Below, in pieces: positions 16,144-24,749 of a stretch of DNA of 40,389 bases. Position 1 is the first letter of the stretch. Each line of letters begins with the position of its first letter. Source of the DNA: CAYJEJ01 sp964369315 (GTDB taxonomy: Bacteria > Pseudomonadota > Alphaproteobacteria > UBA3830 > JAIRWN01); contig CAYJEJ010000008.1 in NCBI GenBank assembly GCA_964369315.1, forward strand, positions 1-40,389. Direction: 5' to 3'. The position numbers were made by a program, and so were the translations under genes. Under the pieces are notes generated by a model. The model saw only the letters and a list, made by a program, of their open reading frames with translations, was not told the origin of the DNA and searched no databases.

Positions 16144-17544
16144 TTAAAAACCTGTCATTATCCTTTCAACAAGTTGTTTAATCGTTGGGATGAAGCCATT
16201 TAAGTAAAAAGGGTCTTGCCCAAACCTATAAGACATGTGTCCAGCAAACACCAAGTTCTCATCAACATTTTCGCCATGTGCGGCTTGTTGCAAAGTTTTT
16301 TGGATGCAAAAAGACCTTGGGTCTGGAATCATGTCCAACATATTTCCAGATAGGTTTTGTGCCCAACTACTGAACTTGCATGCACTCAAACAGCCAATAC
16401 AATTAGCCCTGTCTTCCAAAATTTCTCGGCTCTTTTCTTCACTTACGAATATTAGGGTGCAGTCAGGTGTTTTCATTGCCACATTAAAGCCCTGAGATTG
16501 CCAAAGTTCAGCACAAGACTTGTCTTCTAATGAAACGTAGACCTTAGAGCCGCGATTATTATAGATAAACTCGACGCTATCGATGTTTTGTTCTTCACTA
16601 AAAGCAATTTGTCTTAGGCTTGTGGACTGTAAATCCTTCAAAAATTTGTTTTGTACTGCGGACGAATAAAAACCCGTTGGACTAAACTTATTTAATGTGA
16701 CGTCATTTGGTTTCAAAGCTAGGAGCAGTTTTTTCCAAGCGTCAGAAATGGGGCTCTCTTTTGTTAGCATTGGTCTTGAACCAAATTGGAAGGCAATTTT
16801 TCCTATTGCGGGGTTATTAATCCAGTCTTTCCATTCGCTCAGCCACCAAACGCCACCAGCAATAACGATAGGAATATTATCGAGCCCTAATTCTTTTAAA
16901 CATTCACGTAGCTTCTTAACCCTTAAGTAAGATGGTTCTGGTTTGTCGGGTGATTCTGTTTTAGATATGCCATTGTGACCACCAGCTAGCCAAGGGTCTT
17001 CGTAAACCACAGAGCCAAGAAAATCCTTGAACTTATGAAAAGACCTTTTATACAAAGTTTGGAAAGCACGGGCTGAAGAAACGATGGGGTGGTAAAACAC
17101 GCCATGTCTTGAAGCAATTTCCCCCAATTTATAAGGAAGCCCTGCACCACAAGTAATCCCGTGGATTAATCCTTTCGCACCACTCAAAATCCCTTCTAAT
17201 ATCTCTTCCGTTCCGCCCATCTCCCAAAGAACGTTCATATGGAGCCGACCGTTTTTATTGCCCGCGATATCATGGGCGATTTTTGCCTGTGATATTCCGC
17301 CTCTTATTGCAAATTTTATCATCTCTATATGACGTTCAAGACGGTTGGTTTTTTCATATTTTTGGGGGATTATATTGCCGTTTTCATCTTGATAATCAGC
17401 ATTTACCCCAGAAAATGTTCCAATCCCACCAGATTTTGCCCAATTTCCAGCAGTAATACCGTTAGAAACAGCAATACCCTTTCCCCCTTCAACTATGGGC
17501 AAAGCCTCGCTGCCAGATATAGAAATGTTATCAACTTTAAACAA
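16144..17544 (-). CDS. Nitronate monooxygenase-like FMN oxidoreductase
   Basis: A TIM-barrel flavoprotein of the nitronate monooxygenase/2-nitropropane dioxygenase group. Visible family parts are the N-terminal GGKGIAVSNGITAGNWAKSG substrate/flavin loop, GLIHGITCGAGLPYKL, the flavin phosphate-binding segment NIPIVIAGGVWW and GKIAFQFGSRPMLTKESP. The last third has a cysteine set, C-I-G-C-x(3)-C, absent from the short enzymes; long versions of about 460 residues occur in alphaproteobacteria. The start is TTG 17544, chosen because GAAGGAG lies seven bases upstream. The true substrate is uncertain, since many members of the family are mis-assigned to nitronate. It lies directly upstream of ligA. 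Confidence 0.8.
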   Translation of the reverse strand: MFKVDNISISGSEALPIVEGGKGIAVSNGITAGNWAKSGGIGTFSGVNADYQDENGNIIPQKYEKTNRLERHIEMIKFAIRGGISQAKIAHDIAGNKNGRLHMNVLWEMGGTEEILEGILSGAKGLIHGITCGAGLPYKLGEIASRHGVFYHPIVSSARAFQTLYKRSFHKFKDFLGSVVYEDPWLAGGHNGISKTESPDKPEPSYLRVKKLRECLKELGLDNIPIVIAGGVWWLSEWKDWINNPAIGKIAFQFGSRPMLTKESPISDAWKKLLLALKPNDVTLNKFSPTGFYSSAVQNKFLKDLQSTSLRQIAFSEEQNIDSVEFIYNNRGSKVYVSLEDKSCAELWQSQGFNVAMKTPDCTLIFVSEEKSREILEDRANCIGCLSACKFSSWAQNLSGNMLDMIPDPRSFCIQKTLQQAAHGENVDENLVFAGHMSYRFGQDPFYLNGFIPTIKQLVERIMTGF

Positions 17545-17643
17545 AACGTCTCCTTCAAATTAGTTGGATGGATTATTCTTTACCAAAAGGTATAACATAA
17601 TCTATATTTAATGAAAAATAAACTTTTATAGGATTTTTGTTTC

Positions 17644-18174
17644 ATGTCTAAACTAGTGTTGTGTGCCAAGATTGTGGGTGTGGTTGGTTTGAAAGGTCAC
17701 GTTGCGGTCAAGACTTTTTTTTCTGATGAGAATAATTTTTTGGCATGTCCCCATTTTTTCATTAATGAGACAGATTGCTTGAAAGTAGATAGAGAAAAAA
17801 CTATTAACAGAGGGAAAAAGGGTTTTTCAATAAAATTTTTTGATACTAACTCTAGGGAAGAAGCTGAAAAATTGAAGAATTTAGATTTGTTCGTTGACCG
17901 AAGCACTTTTCCTGAGGTTGAAGCAGGAGAATATTATTATGAAGATATGATAAATAGTATTATTCTTGTTGAGGGCTTGGGTCAAATAGGGCAAGTTATT
18001 GATGTGAAGAACTTTGGTGCGGGCGATATCATTGAAATTGAGCTCAATCATTCGTCTTGTAGTGGCAGGTATATGGTGCCGTTTAATTGCGAGTGCATAG
18101 AAAAAGAGGAAATACCTGAGAAAATTTGGCTCTCTAATTTCGCATTTGAACAGTATTGTTTGAAAATGAGATAG
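17644..18174 (+). CDS. rimM: 16S rRNA processing protein RimM
   Basis: RimM binds S19 and helps mature the 30S head. The N-terminal half has the beta-barrel start LCAKIVGVVGLKGHVAVKTF typical of RimM. The C-terminal half is a PRC-barrel (EYYYEDMINSIILVEGLGQI... to VPFNCECIEK). It has 176 residues, a standard length. It sits 6 bases before trmD, the conserved pair. rpsP, which normally precedes rimM, is absent: the upstream gene is divergent and unrelated. Confidence 0.93.
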   Translation: MSKLVLCAKIVGVVGLKGHVAVKTFFSDENNFLACPHFFINETDCLKVDREKTINRGKKGFSIKFFDTNSREEAEKLKNLDLFVDRSTFPEVEAGEYYYEDMINSIILVEGLGQIGQVIDVKNFGAGDIIEIELNHSSCSGRYMVPFNCECIEKEEIPEKIWLSNFAFEQYCLKMR

Positions 18175-18180
18175 CGGGCT

Positions 18181-18909
18181 ATGACCAATGTTTGGCAGGT
18201 GAAAATTGCAACGTTGTTTCCAGAAGTTTTCCCTGGGATTTTAGGGACTTCTGTCATAGGAAAGGCTTTAAGAGATGGTATTTGGTCGCTTGATGTGGCA
18301 AATCTGAGAGACTTTTCTGATGATAAATTCCGTCGTGTGGATAACCCGCCATCCGGTGGTGGAGGAGGGATGGTTATAAGACCAGATGTCATCGCAGGTG
18401 CAGTCAATCATCTCAGGGGTCAGTTTCCACAAAATCTAAATGTGCCAGCATTTTATTTGTCCCCAAGGGGGGAGTTAGTAAACCAAGATTTTGTTAATCA
18501 ATTGTCTAAGACATTTGGGGCTATCTTTGTTTGTGGTCGCTATGAAGGAATTGACCAAAGGGCTATCAATGATTTGCAGTTGAAAGAGATTAGTATAGGG
18601 GACTATGTCCTATCTGGAGGAGAGGTTGCAACAACTGCAATAATAGAGGCTTCCGTTCGGCTTTTACCACGTGTTTTAGGGAATGAAAAATCAGCAACTG
18701 AGGACAGTTTAAGTAACGCCTTACTAGAACACGACCAATATTCATGTTTAAAAAACTGGAATGGCTATGATGCCCCTGAGATATTAGCCTCAGGCAATCA
18801 TAAAAATATTGACGAATTTCGCCTGAGACAGGCAAGAGATATCACAAGAGCTCGTCGACCAGACTTATGGAGAAAGTACGTCGCGAAATTTTTGAGCTCC
18901 GATTTATAG
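18181..18909 (+). CDS. trmD: tRNA (guanine37-N1)-methyltransferase
   Basis: TrmD makes m1G37 next to the anticodon and prevents frameshifting. Family markers are ATLFPEVFPGIL, the PSGGGGGMVIRPDV loop, the SAM-binding trefoil knot with VCGRYEGIDQRAI and ISIGDYVLSGGE, and R-L-L-P-R-V-L-G-N. The catalytic Asp-Arg region near the C-terminus (R-R-P-D-L-W) is intact. The length is 242 residues. It is transcribed with rimM. rplS, its usual downstream partner, lies about 20 kb away at 38465. Confidence 0.96.
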   Translation: MTNVWQVKIATLFPEVFPGILGTSVIGKALRDGIWSLDVANLRDFSDDKFRRVDNPPSGGGGGMVIRPDVIAGAVNHLRGQFPQNLNVPAFYLSPRGELVNQDFVNQLSKTFGAIFVCGRYEGIDQRAINDLQLKEISIGDYVLSGGEVATTAIIEASVRLLPRVLGNEKSATEDSLSNALLEHDQYSCLKNWNGYDAPEILASGNHKNIDEFRLRQARDITRARRPDLWRKYVAKFLSSDL

Positions 18910-18935
18910 AAGATATTTTTTATAAAAAATTCGTT

Positions 18936-20540
18936 TTAAAGGCTTCTTAGCGACCACCTCGATACCGTGTGGTCAAAATCGCGAGAGCATGGGAGGATTA
19001 TTTTGGTTGAATTGTTTAAATATACGCCAGTGTCATCCTTTTTTGCCTGAATAATCGAAAACTTAGATTCTTTGCTGAAATACCATGCCCACTTAGTTAT
19101 TCTTTGATTATTAGAATGTGGTAAAGCCTCGATGACAAAGCCGTTAACCTCTTTCAACCTTGTTATCTTAAATTGGCGAGGCACTGAAAACATTAAAAAC
19201 GTAGAAAACCCATAAGCGTGTGATATTCGGTCTTCACAACGAAGCTCTTGACCACCTTTAGATAGATATATTTGGCGATTGAGCACGAAGCCCTCATCAC
19301 AAAAAGACCAACGTACATTTCCATCAAACCAGATGTTTTTGTTTTCTTCGTACACCTCTTTTTTTATTTCAGAAAAATCAAAAGAGGGGTTCGGGGTGTT
19401 AGTGTTTAATTGAGGCGAGGTTGAAGGCGTTTTCTCTATAAAAATTTCTGACGAACAGATTATCGTATTTCCATGGCTATTATATTCAAAGTTCATGGGA
19501 GTTAAAACGCCATCTGCATCAATTTTTGGCTTTCCTGTGTCAATTATTAAGTCAGATGGGGAAGATATAATCTTCACTATTCGAGAGTTAGTGTTATTTT
19601 GTGCTTTTTTTATGTCATTGTATAGGTGCGAGGAGAGAAAGTCTTTTACAACCGCACTATTAACGGACATCTTTTTGCCGAACGATGCGAGTGAGCCGTC
19701 AATATGTGTTAGGCTATTGACCATGTCAACGCATTCAGAAACTAATTTATCAAGTGCATCTGTGTCTGACATGCCGTATGAAAGCATTAATAGTTTGATT
19801 CCATTGCTGTCTTTGACTATTTCTAATATTTTATTTAGTGGTAAATCAATTAATGCGTCATTTCTAAATACTTCGCAATCAGAAAAATTTTTAGAATATT
19901 TTTCTGCCAACAGTTTTCGTTCTTTCTTGGGTGATAGTCGCATTATTGCATGAATAATGGATAAAATGTCCTCTGAGCGATGTAAACAACGCTCTTCTTT
20001 GATTAGGTATGTCAGTTGTTTCGCAAAGCTTTTATGCATGAGCTCTTTGAAACGCTCGTCAGCTGACGAAAAAAGCAAGTGATAATTCTGTGCCCAGTTT
20101 GTTAGCCTTTTGGCAGTGATGTTTCCTGACCAAGCAGGGCTGCGACCATCCTTGTTGAAAGTCAGCCATATTTTGGTCAATGACCGTGCCATCTTTATGT
20201 ATTTATGGTCACCCATCTTCCCTAAAGAAGATAGCCATTGAAATGAGTGAATTTCATTAAATATCGAATTGTTCGAACACTGTTTCCAAAAATTAATTAG
20301 CGGAAAAATTTTTATCAAAAATCCAGATTGGGTTAAAAGGTGACCGTTTAAAATTGATTGTAAGTCATAATGAAACGTGTCGAACGAAGAGCTGGTCGGC
20401 AGGTTTTTTAATTTTAAAGATTTGTTTACTATGAACGGATAGTGAGGAATTTTTTTAAAAAAATTGTGAAAGATGCACCAAAGCTTGTTTAACTTTCCTC
20501 GGGGTGTTTTGTTTTGTAATTCTTTAGTCATTTTCAGCAC
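18936..20540 (-). CDS. Heparinase II/III-family protein
   Basis: This 534-residue protein matches the heparinase II/III-like proteins often found in alphaproteobacteria beside rpe. The N-terminal half is an alpha-helical toroid (GNITAKRLTNWAQNYHLLFS is typical). From about residue 330 it is a beta-sandwich with repeated strands (LNRQIYLSKGGQELRCEDRI). There is no clear signal peptide; the N-terminus is basic. Family members cleave uronic-acid polysaccharides by beta-elimination, but the cellular substrate of this subfamily is not established, and the usual Tyr/His catalytic set cannot be confirmed by eye. It is separated from rpe by 13 bases, so the two form an operon. Confidence 0.75.
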   Translation of the reverse strand: MLKMTKELQNKTPRGKLNKLWCIFHNFFKKIPHYPFIVNKSLKLKNLPTSSSFDTFHYDLQSILNGHLLTQSGFLIKIFPLINFWKQCSNNSIFNEIHSFQWLSSLGKMGDHKYIKMARSLTKIWLTFNKDGRSPAWSGNITAKRLTNWAQNYHLLFSSADERFKELMHKSFAKQLTYLIKEERCLHRSEDILSIIHAIMRLSPKKERKLLAEKYSKNFSDCEVFRNDALIDLPLNKILEIVKDSNGIKLLMLSYGMSDTDALDKLVSECVDMVNSLTHIDGSLASFGKKMSVNSAVVKDFLSSHLYNDIKKAQNNTNSRIVKIISSPSDLIIDTGKPKIDADGVLTPMNFEYNSHGNTIICSSEIFIEKTPSTSPQLNTNTPNPSFDFSEIKKEVYEENKNIWFDGNVRWSFCDEGFVLNRQIYLSKGGQELRCEDRISHAYGFSTFLMFSVPRQFKITRLKEVNGFVIEALPHSNNQRITKWAWYFSKESKFSIIQAKKDDTGVYLNNSTKIILPCSRDFDHTVSRWSLRSL

Positions 20541-20553
20541 TAAACTATCGATG

Positions 20554-21210
20554 TTATATTAAAAATTCTTTAACCGCCTGTGAAATGGGGATATTTTTTT
20601 TAAAAATTGCAGTTCCTGCGACAAGAACATTCCCGCCACGGCTAATGATATCATGAACGTTTTCCTTAGAAACACCACCATCAACGGCGATAGAAATTTT
20701 GTTGTTTTTTACCATATTATTGATATTTAATATCTTATTTAATGTGTGCGGTATGAAGGCTTGACCGCCAAAACCAGGGTTGACGCCCATTACGAGCACT
20801 TGGTCTAGAAAGGGTAAGAATTGTTCAACAAGATTTTCATCCGTTTCAGGATTGATGGCGAGACCAGTTTTTAAACCGGATGATTTTATATGCTTCATTA
20901 GGTTAATATCGACATTTTCAGACTCAATATGAACCGCAATTAAATCCGCCCCATTATCAATTAGTCTTTCGATGTGTTCTTTTGGATTAGTTACCATGAG
21001 GTGCGTCTGCAACTCAAGAGGCTTATCGGAACATCGTTTTAAGGCTTTTACTATATCGCTCCCAAAGCTGATGTTTGGCACAAAGTGTCCGTCCATTATA
21101 TCTATATGAAAATTAAAAACCCCCGCTTCAACAGCAGCGTTAACCTCTTCTGAAAGCTTGGTGATATCAGCAGCTAGTATTGACGCAGAAAGGGTCGGTA
21201 TATTTTTCAT
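20554..21210 (-). CDS. rpe: Ribulose-phosphate 3-epimerase
   Basis: Rpe interconverts ribulose 5-phosphate and xylulose 5-phosphate in the pentose phosphate pathway. The TIM-barrel markers are present: LSASILAADITKLSEE, FHIDIMDGHFVPNISFG with the metal-binding H-x-D/M-D-G-x-F-V-P-N signature, THLMVTNP, VMGVNPGFGGQAFI for phosphate binding, and IAVDGGVS. It has 218 residues, full length. It is the upstream gene of a pair with the heparinase-family gene and is divergent from the DedA gene, with a 46-base shared promoter region. Confidence 0.97.
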   Translation of the reverse strand: MKNIPTLSASILAADITKLSEEVNAAVEAGVFNFHIDIMDGHFVPNISFGSDIVKALKRCSDKPLELQTHLMVTNPKEHIERLIDNGADLIAVHIESENVDINLMKHIKSSGLKTGLAINPETDENLVEQFLPFLDQVLVMGVNPGFGGQAFIPHTLNKILNINNMVKNNKISIAVDGGVSKENVHDIISRGGNVLVAGTAIFKKNIPISQAVKEFLI

Positions 21211-21242
21211 AGGGAGAACCTTTATTTTTTTATATTATTGTC

Positions 21243-21248
21243 TATAAT
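21243..21248 (+). promoter_or_regulatory. Candidate -10 box directly before the DedA gene
   Basis: TATAAT ends nine bases before the ATG of the DedA gene. No good -35 and no Shine-Dalgarno sequence are visible. If used, transcription would begin at or within a few bases of the start codon. Confidence 0.35.
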
Positions 21249-21256
21249 ACACAATC

Positions 21257-21814
21257 ATGAGTATGGAACAAATCATTTCTACCTACGGATATTATGCTGT
21301 TTTTTTATTCGCATGTATAGAAGGTGAGGTGGCACTCTTAATCGCCGGCTTTTTAGCACATCAGGGGATGATGTCTCTTCATCTTGTGATGTTATATGCA
21401 TTTTTGGGCACATTTTTTATGGAACAAACGGTCTTTCAGGTCGGTCGGGTGTATGGCTTAAGAATAATAGACCGCTTTCCGAAGCTCAGACCGAAAATAG
21501 AGATTGTTTTTAAGTGGCTTAAGAGGTATGACAGCTTGTTTATCTTTAGCTTTAGGTTTGTTTATGGTGTGCGGAATATCTCTCCATTAATAATAGGGGC
21601 ATCTGGCATATCTTCAAAAAAATTCTTTTTCATAAATTTTTTTGCTGCCATAATTTGGGCGATATCTATCGCTGGTGTTGGATATGTGTTTGCTAATGCT
21701 ATAGAAGAGATGGTTGAACATTTTGATGAGTATCAGCGATATTTTTTTATAGGTCTATCTGTAATAATCCTGTGCACATATTTAATCATAAGGCTAAAAA
21801 AACGACAGGATTAA
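21257..21814 (+). CDS. DedA-family membrane protein
   Basis: DedA proteins are inner-membrane proteins implicated in lipid carrier or phospholipid flipping and membrane potential. The 185-residue sequence has the family marks: an acidic reentrant region FACIEGEVALLIAGFLAHQG near residue 20, F-R-F-V-Y-G-V-R-N in the second conserved loop (consensus F-x-R-x-x-P-x-x-R), and three to four further hydrophobic segments. The ATG has no ribosome binding site, and a TATAAT lies just upstream, so the transcript may be leaderless. The substrate is unknown. Confidence 0.85.
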   Translation: MSMEQIISTYGYYAVFLFACIEGEVALLIAGFLAHQGMMSLHLVMLYAFLGTFFMEQTVFQVGRVYGLRIIDRFPKLRPKIEIVFKWLKRYDSLFIFSFRFVYGVRNISPLIIGASGISSKKFFFINFFAAIIWAISIAGVGYVFANAIEEMVEHFDEYQRYFFIGLSVIILCTYLIIRLKKRQD

Positions 21815-21835
21815 AAAACCTTTTGCATTATGGCT

Positions 21836-21864
21836 TTTTCAAACTAAAATAACGTTTTTATAAT
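21836..21864 (+). promoter_or_regulatory. Candidate promoter of cpoB
   Basis: TTTTCA (21836-21841), a 17-base spacer and TATAAT (21859-21864) precede cpoB by 30 bases. The -35 is weak (four of six consensus positions). Confidence 0.4.
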
Positions 21865-21894
21865 GCACTTTATATATTTGTTTAGGAGCGTGAC

Positions 21895-22626
21895 ATGTCT
21901 ATCATGAGAAGTTTTTTAATGTCTGTTTTGTTATGTTTTTCGGTTTTATCTAATGCCCAATCTACACAGAGTATGGCGATTATAGAAGGCAAATTATTGG
22001 ACATAGAAGACCGGCTTAGGCAACTGACAGGCGTTATTGAAGAAATCAAACATGGTCTAGATATGCAATCATCACAAAGTAGCAAGTTATACCAAGACCT
22101 GTGCGGAAGGTTTGATGAAGTGAAAAAAGCGGTTGAAAAGGTCGAAGAATCCATAAAAAATTCGCAAAAAAATATTACACAAAAAAAACAAACTACGCCT
22201 ACAGAGCCCGCGTCCTCACCTAAAAAAAATGTTGAGAGTGCAAAGGATAATGCTACCGCGACGATTAATGAAGCCAAAGCACTGTTAACACAAGGTTCTT
22301 ATAAATCTGCTCAAAACAGATTAAATAGCTATATAAACAAAAATCCTAATTCCAGCTCGATTCAATCTTTATACTATTGGTTAGGGGAAGCCTGTTTTGC
22401 GGGAAAATCGTTTAACGAGGCGTCATTTGCCTTTGTTAAGGCATATAAGGTTGACCAAAAAAATGATAAAGCACCTTTGATTTTATTAAAGCTTGCAAAA
22501 ACCCTTAATGCCCTAGGCAAGAAAAAGGATGCCGCGGTTGCTTTAGATAAATTACTGGCAGACTATAAAGATATATCACCACGTTTAAAAAAGATGGTGC
22601 AAGACGAAAAACTTAAGACAAAATAG
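21895..22626 (+). CDS. cpoB: Tol-Pal coordinator CpoB (YbgF)
   Basis: CpoB is a periplasmic protein that couples outer membrane constriction by Tol-Pal with septal peptidoglycan synthesis. The layout fits: a signal peptide (MRSFLMSVLLCFSVLSNAQS), a coiled-coil trimerisation segment (MAIIEGKLLDIEDRLRQLTG, residues 28-80), a low-complexity linker rich in K, T and P, and a C-terminal TPR domain (AKALLTQGSYKSAQNRLNSY and following repeats). It has 243 residues. Start ATG 21895 has TAGGAGCG upstream. tolQRAB and pal are not in the window. tilS follows by 30 bases, as in many alphaproteobacteria. Confidence 0.88.
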   Translation: MSIMRSFLMSVLLCFSVLSNAQSTQSMAIIEGKLLDIEDRLRQLTGVIEEIKHGLDMQSSQSSKLYQDLCGRFDEVKKAVEKVEESIKNSQKNITQKKQTTPTEPASSPKKNVESAKDNATATINEAKALLTQGSYKSAQNRLNSYINKNPNSSSIQSLYYWLGEACFAGKSFNEASFAFVKAYKVDQKNDKAPLILLKLAKTLNALGKKKDAAVALDKLLADYKDISPRLKKMVQDEKLKTK

Positions 22627-22656
22627 CTCGCTTTTCATTAACGCCATAATGCCATA

Positions 22657-23982
22657 ATGAGCGAGCTAGAAACCAGATTTTTCTCTAATATGTCCCAGCT
22701 GTTTAGTCTAGATTGTGTTGATGAATCAGAACTTGGCGATTTCAGGGGAGGGTGTGACCTGCGGGTGGTAGTTGCTGTTTCTGGCGGTTCTGATAGCATG
22801 GGGCTGTTGCTTCTGAGCGATATTTGGGCAAAAAAAAATGGTATTAAGCTTTTTGCTGTCACAGTTGACCATGGGTTGAGAGAAAATTCTTTTGATGAGG
22901 CGAATCAGGTCGGTCTTTGGGCAAAACACTTGGGTGTTCAGCATACTGTCTTGCGTTGGCAACATGAAAAATTAAACATCCCCTTCGGTAAGAAACAAAC
23001 ATTGGCAAGGGAAGCTAGGTATGACTTGCTCATCAGGTTTTGCAAGCAAAATAATATAAAAAACATTTTAGTCGCACATACATTAGACGACCAGCTTGAG
23101 ACTTTTTTAATGCGTAAAAATGCTGGCAGTGGGGACTATGGTCTTGCTTGCATGAATGCGAAAAGAAGCATTACTGGGGGTATAAATATAATCCGTCCAC
23201 TTCTTAACATTAGGAAAAAGGAATTAGTGGATTTTTTGGTAAAAAACAATTTCCCTTGGGTAGAAGACCCGAGTAATCGGGACGTGCGTTATAAACGCGT
23301 TGAAATCAGGCAACGCTTATATGGGATAGCAGACCTCGAGAAGAAACGGTTAATGCAAGAATTGTTTGCTCTGGCGAAAGGGAGAAGCTCGCTAGAAAAA
23401 ATAACGAAACAATATATCAACAACCACGTTATTGTTAACGAATTTGGTTATGCAATCGCATCGAGAGAGGCATTTGAATGTGAGGACAGGCTTTTTAAAA
23501 GAAATATTCTAAGAAGGCTTTTGTGGGCAGTGGGTGGAAACCTTTATCCCTTATCAGATGATAAATTGAACGCTTTGGTCGACGCATGCTGTCATATGAA
23601 AAACGGTGAAAAGAGAGGGGCTGGAAATTGTTTGATTGTTAAGAAAAAAGAAGCCTTTCACATTATGCGAGAGGTAAGAAACATAAAGGATGAGACTTTT
23701 AAGGAGGGATTGCTGTGGGATAGGAGGTTTTTGATTTCTCTGCCAAATAATTTAAAATTTAAGGTCGCGAATTTATCTTCCCTATCGGGATTAGGTCACA
23801 AATCAATCAATCATTTTTATGTTACAGATGGCATGGTTTCGGATGGGCTGGGGGTTCTACCCGTTGCAATATCTGAGAATAATGACATAGTTTTCTTATC
23901 ATTTGGCGGTCATTACAAAGAAAATTGTGCCCTTTTTACACCAGCATCACCCCTTGTGGAGGATTTTATCTATTTCAATTAA
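22657..23982 (+). CDS. tilS: tRNA(Ile)-lysidine synthase
   Basis: TilS converts C34 of the AUA-reading tRNA-Ile to lysidine with ATP, so it is essential for decoding AUA. The PP-loop S-G-G-S-D-S is at residues 42-47. H-T-L-D-D-Q-L-E-T-F is the second N-type ATP pyrophosphatase signature, and PWVEDPSNRDVRYKRVEIR is the tRNA-binding element. The 441-residue length includes the C-terminal domains. It lies directly after cpoB. ftsH, a frequent downstream neighbour, is absent; hpf follows after a 159-base gap. Confidence 0.95.
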   Translation: MSELETRFFSNMSQLFSLDCVDESELGDFRGGCDLRVVVAVSGGSDSMGLLLLSDIWAKKNGIKLFAVTVDHGLRENSFDEANQVGLWAKHLGVQHTVLRWQHEKLNIPFGKKQTLAREARYDLLIRFCKQNNIKNILVAHTLDDQLETFLMRKNAGSGDYGLACMNAKRSITGGINIIRPLLNIRKKELVDFLVKNNFPWVEDPSNRDVRYKRVEIRQRLYGIADLEKKRLMQELFALAKGRSSLEKITKQYINNHVIVNEFGYAIASREAFECEDRLFKRNILRRLLWAVGGNLYPLSDDKLNALVDACCHMKNGEKRGAGNCLIVKKKEAFHIMREVRNIKDETFKEGLLWDRRFLISLPNNLKFKVANLSSLSGLGHKSINHFYVTDGMVSDGLGVLPVAISENNDIVFLSFGGHYKENCALFTPASPLVEDFIYFN

Positions 23983-24019
23983 AAGCTTTTAAACACCTTT
24001 AATTTATTTTTATACATAC

Positions 24020-24025
24020 TATAAT
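24020..24025 (+). promoter_or_regulatory. Candidate -10 box upstream of hpf
   Basis: TATAAT lies in the 159-base gap between tilS and hpf, about 116 bases before the hpf ATG. The -35 region is weak. If used, the leader would be about 110 bases long. Confidence 0.3.
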
Positions 24026-24141
24026 GAAATGGATTTGTTATCGGTTATCTATATATCCTTAGGTTTTAGCTTGTTTTATTTTTCTGGTGACGTTTGGGGA
24101 TAATAGAAGTATATTTTTTTAAAAGTTGACGGAGTAATGAT

Positions 24142-24723
24142 ATGACATTTTCGATTACTGGTAAACATATGGAATTGGGTGGTGCGTTGAGTCAACACGC
24201 TGAGGAAAGCGTGCGTAATATCGTTCAAAAACATTATAATGTTCCTGTTGAGTCTGCTGTCGTTATGGGGAAAAGGGGACACCTTTATATAACAGACGTG
24301 TCAGTTCATGTGAAACATGGGCTTGTTTTAAGGTCGCATGCAGAGGCGGATAGCCCGTATTCAAGCTTGGACTCTGCCGTGAGCAAATTGGGAACCTTAC
24401 TCCATAAAAATAAAGACAGAGAAAACTCCTTAAAAAAAGAACACTCTAAAACAAATAATCTTTCTTCAGATGATGTTTTTAAGGTTTCTGTAAATAAGCA
24501 ATGTTGTCGTGCAGGGGATGAAACCACTGATAAAGTCGCTCCACTGATTATCGCCGAGCTGTCAGACCACTTGCCGTCTTTAACGCCTGTGCAGGCTGTT
24601 GAATATATGGAAGAGTTGAAAACAAATATACTTATATTTAGAAACATAAAACATAACGGCGTGAATGTTGTTTATGTCCGTGATGATGGAAATGTTGGTT
24701 GGATTGACCCTGACCATATGTAA
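24142..24723 (+). CDS. hpf: Ribosome hibernation promoting factor, long form
   Basis: The N-terminal domain (residues 1-100) is the YfiA/HPF fold, starting FSITGKHMELGGALSQHAEE, that occupies the mRNA channel of idle ribosomes. The C-terminal part (about residues 130-193, with EYMEELKTNILIFRN and V-V-Y-V-R-D-D-G-N-V-G-W-I-D-P) is the dimerisation domain of long HPF, which joins two 70S ribosomes directly. It has 193 residues, as in other alphaproteobacteria. The start has a GGAG-like site (GACGGAG). It lies 26 bases before ddl. Confidence 0.92.
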   Translation: MTFSITGKHMELGGALSQHAEESVRNIVQKHYNVPVESAVVMGKRGHLYITDVSVHVKHGLVLRSHAEADSPYSSLDSAVSKLGTLLHKNKDRENSLKKEHSKTNNLSSDDVFKVSVNKQCCRAGDETTDKVAPLIIAELSDHLPSLTPVQAVEYMEELKTNILIFRNIKHNGVNVVYVRDDGNVGWIDPDHM

Positions 24724-24749
24724 TCGATGAGATTTTTTGGAGGTTTATT

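Noticed and set aside
17560..17643. rpsP upstream of rimM
   Set aside because: I looked for the usual partner; the interval is too short and shows no S16-like frame.
18915..18930. A/T palindrome (ATTTTTTATAAAAAAT) between trmD and the heparinase gene as a terminator
   Set aside because: Perfect but composed only of A and T, so the stem is too weak to call.
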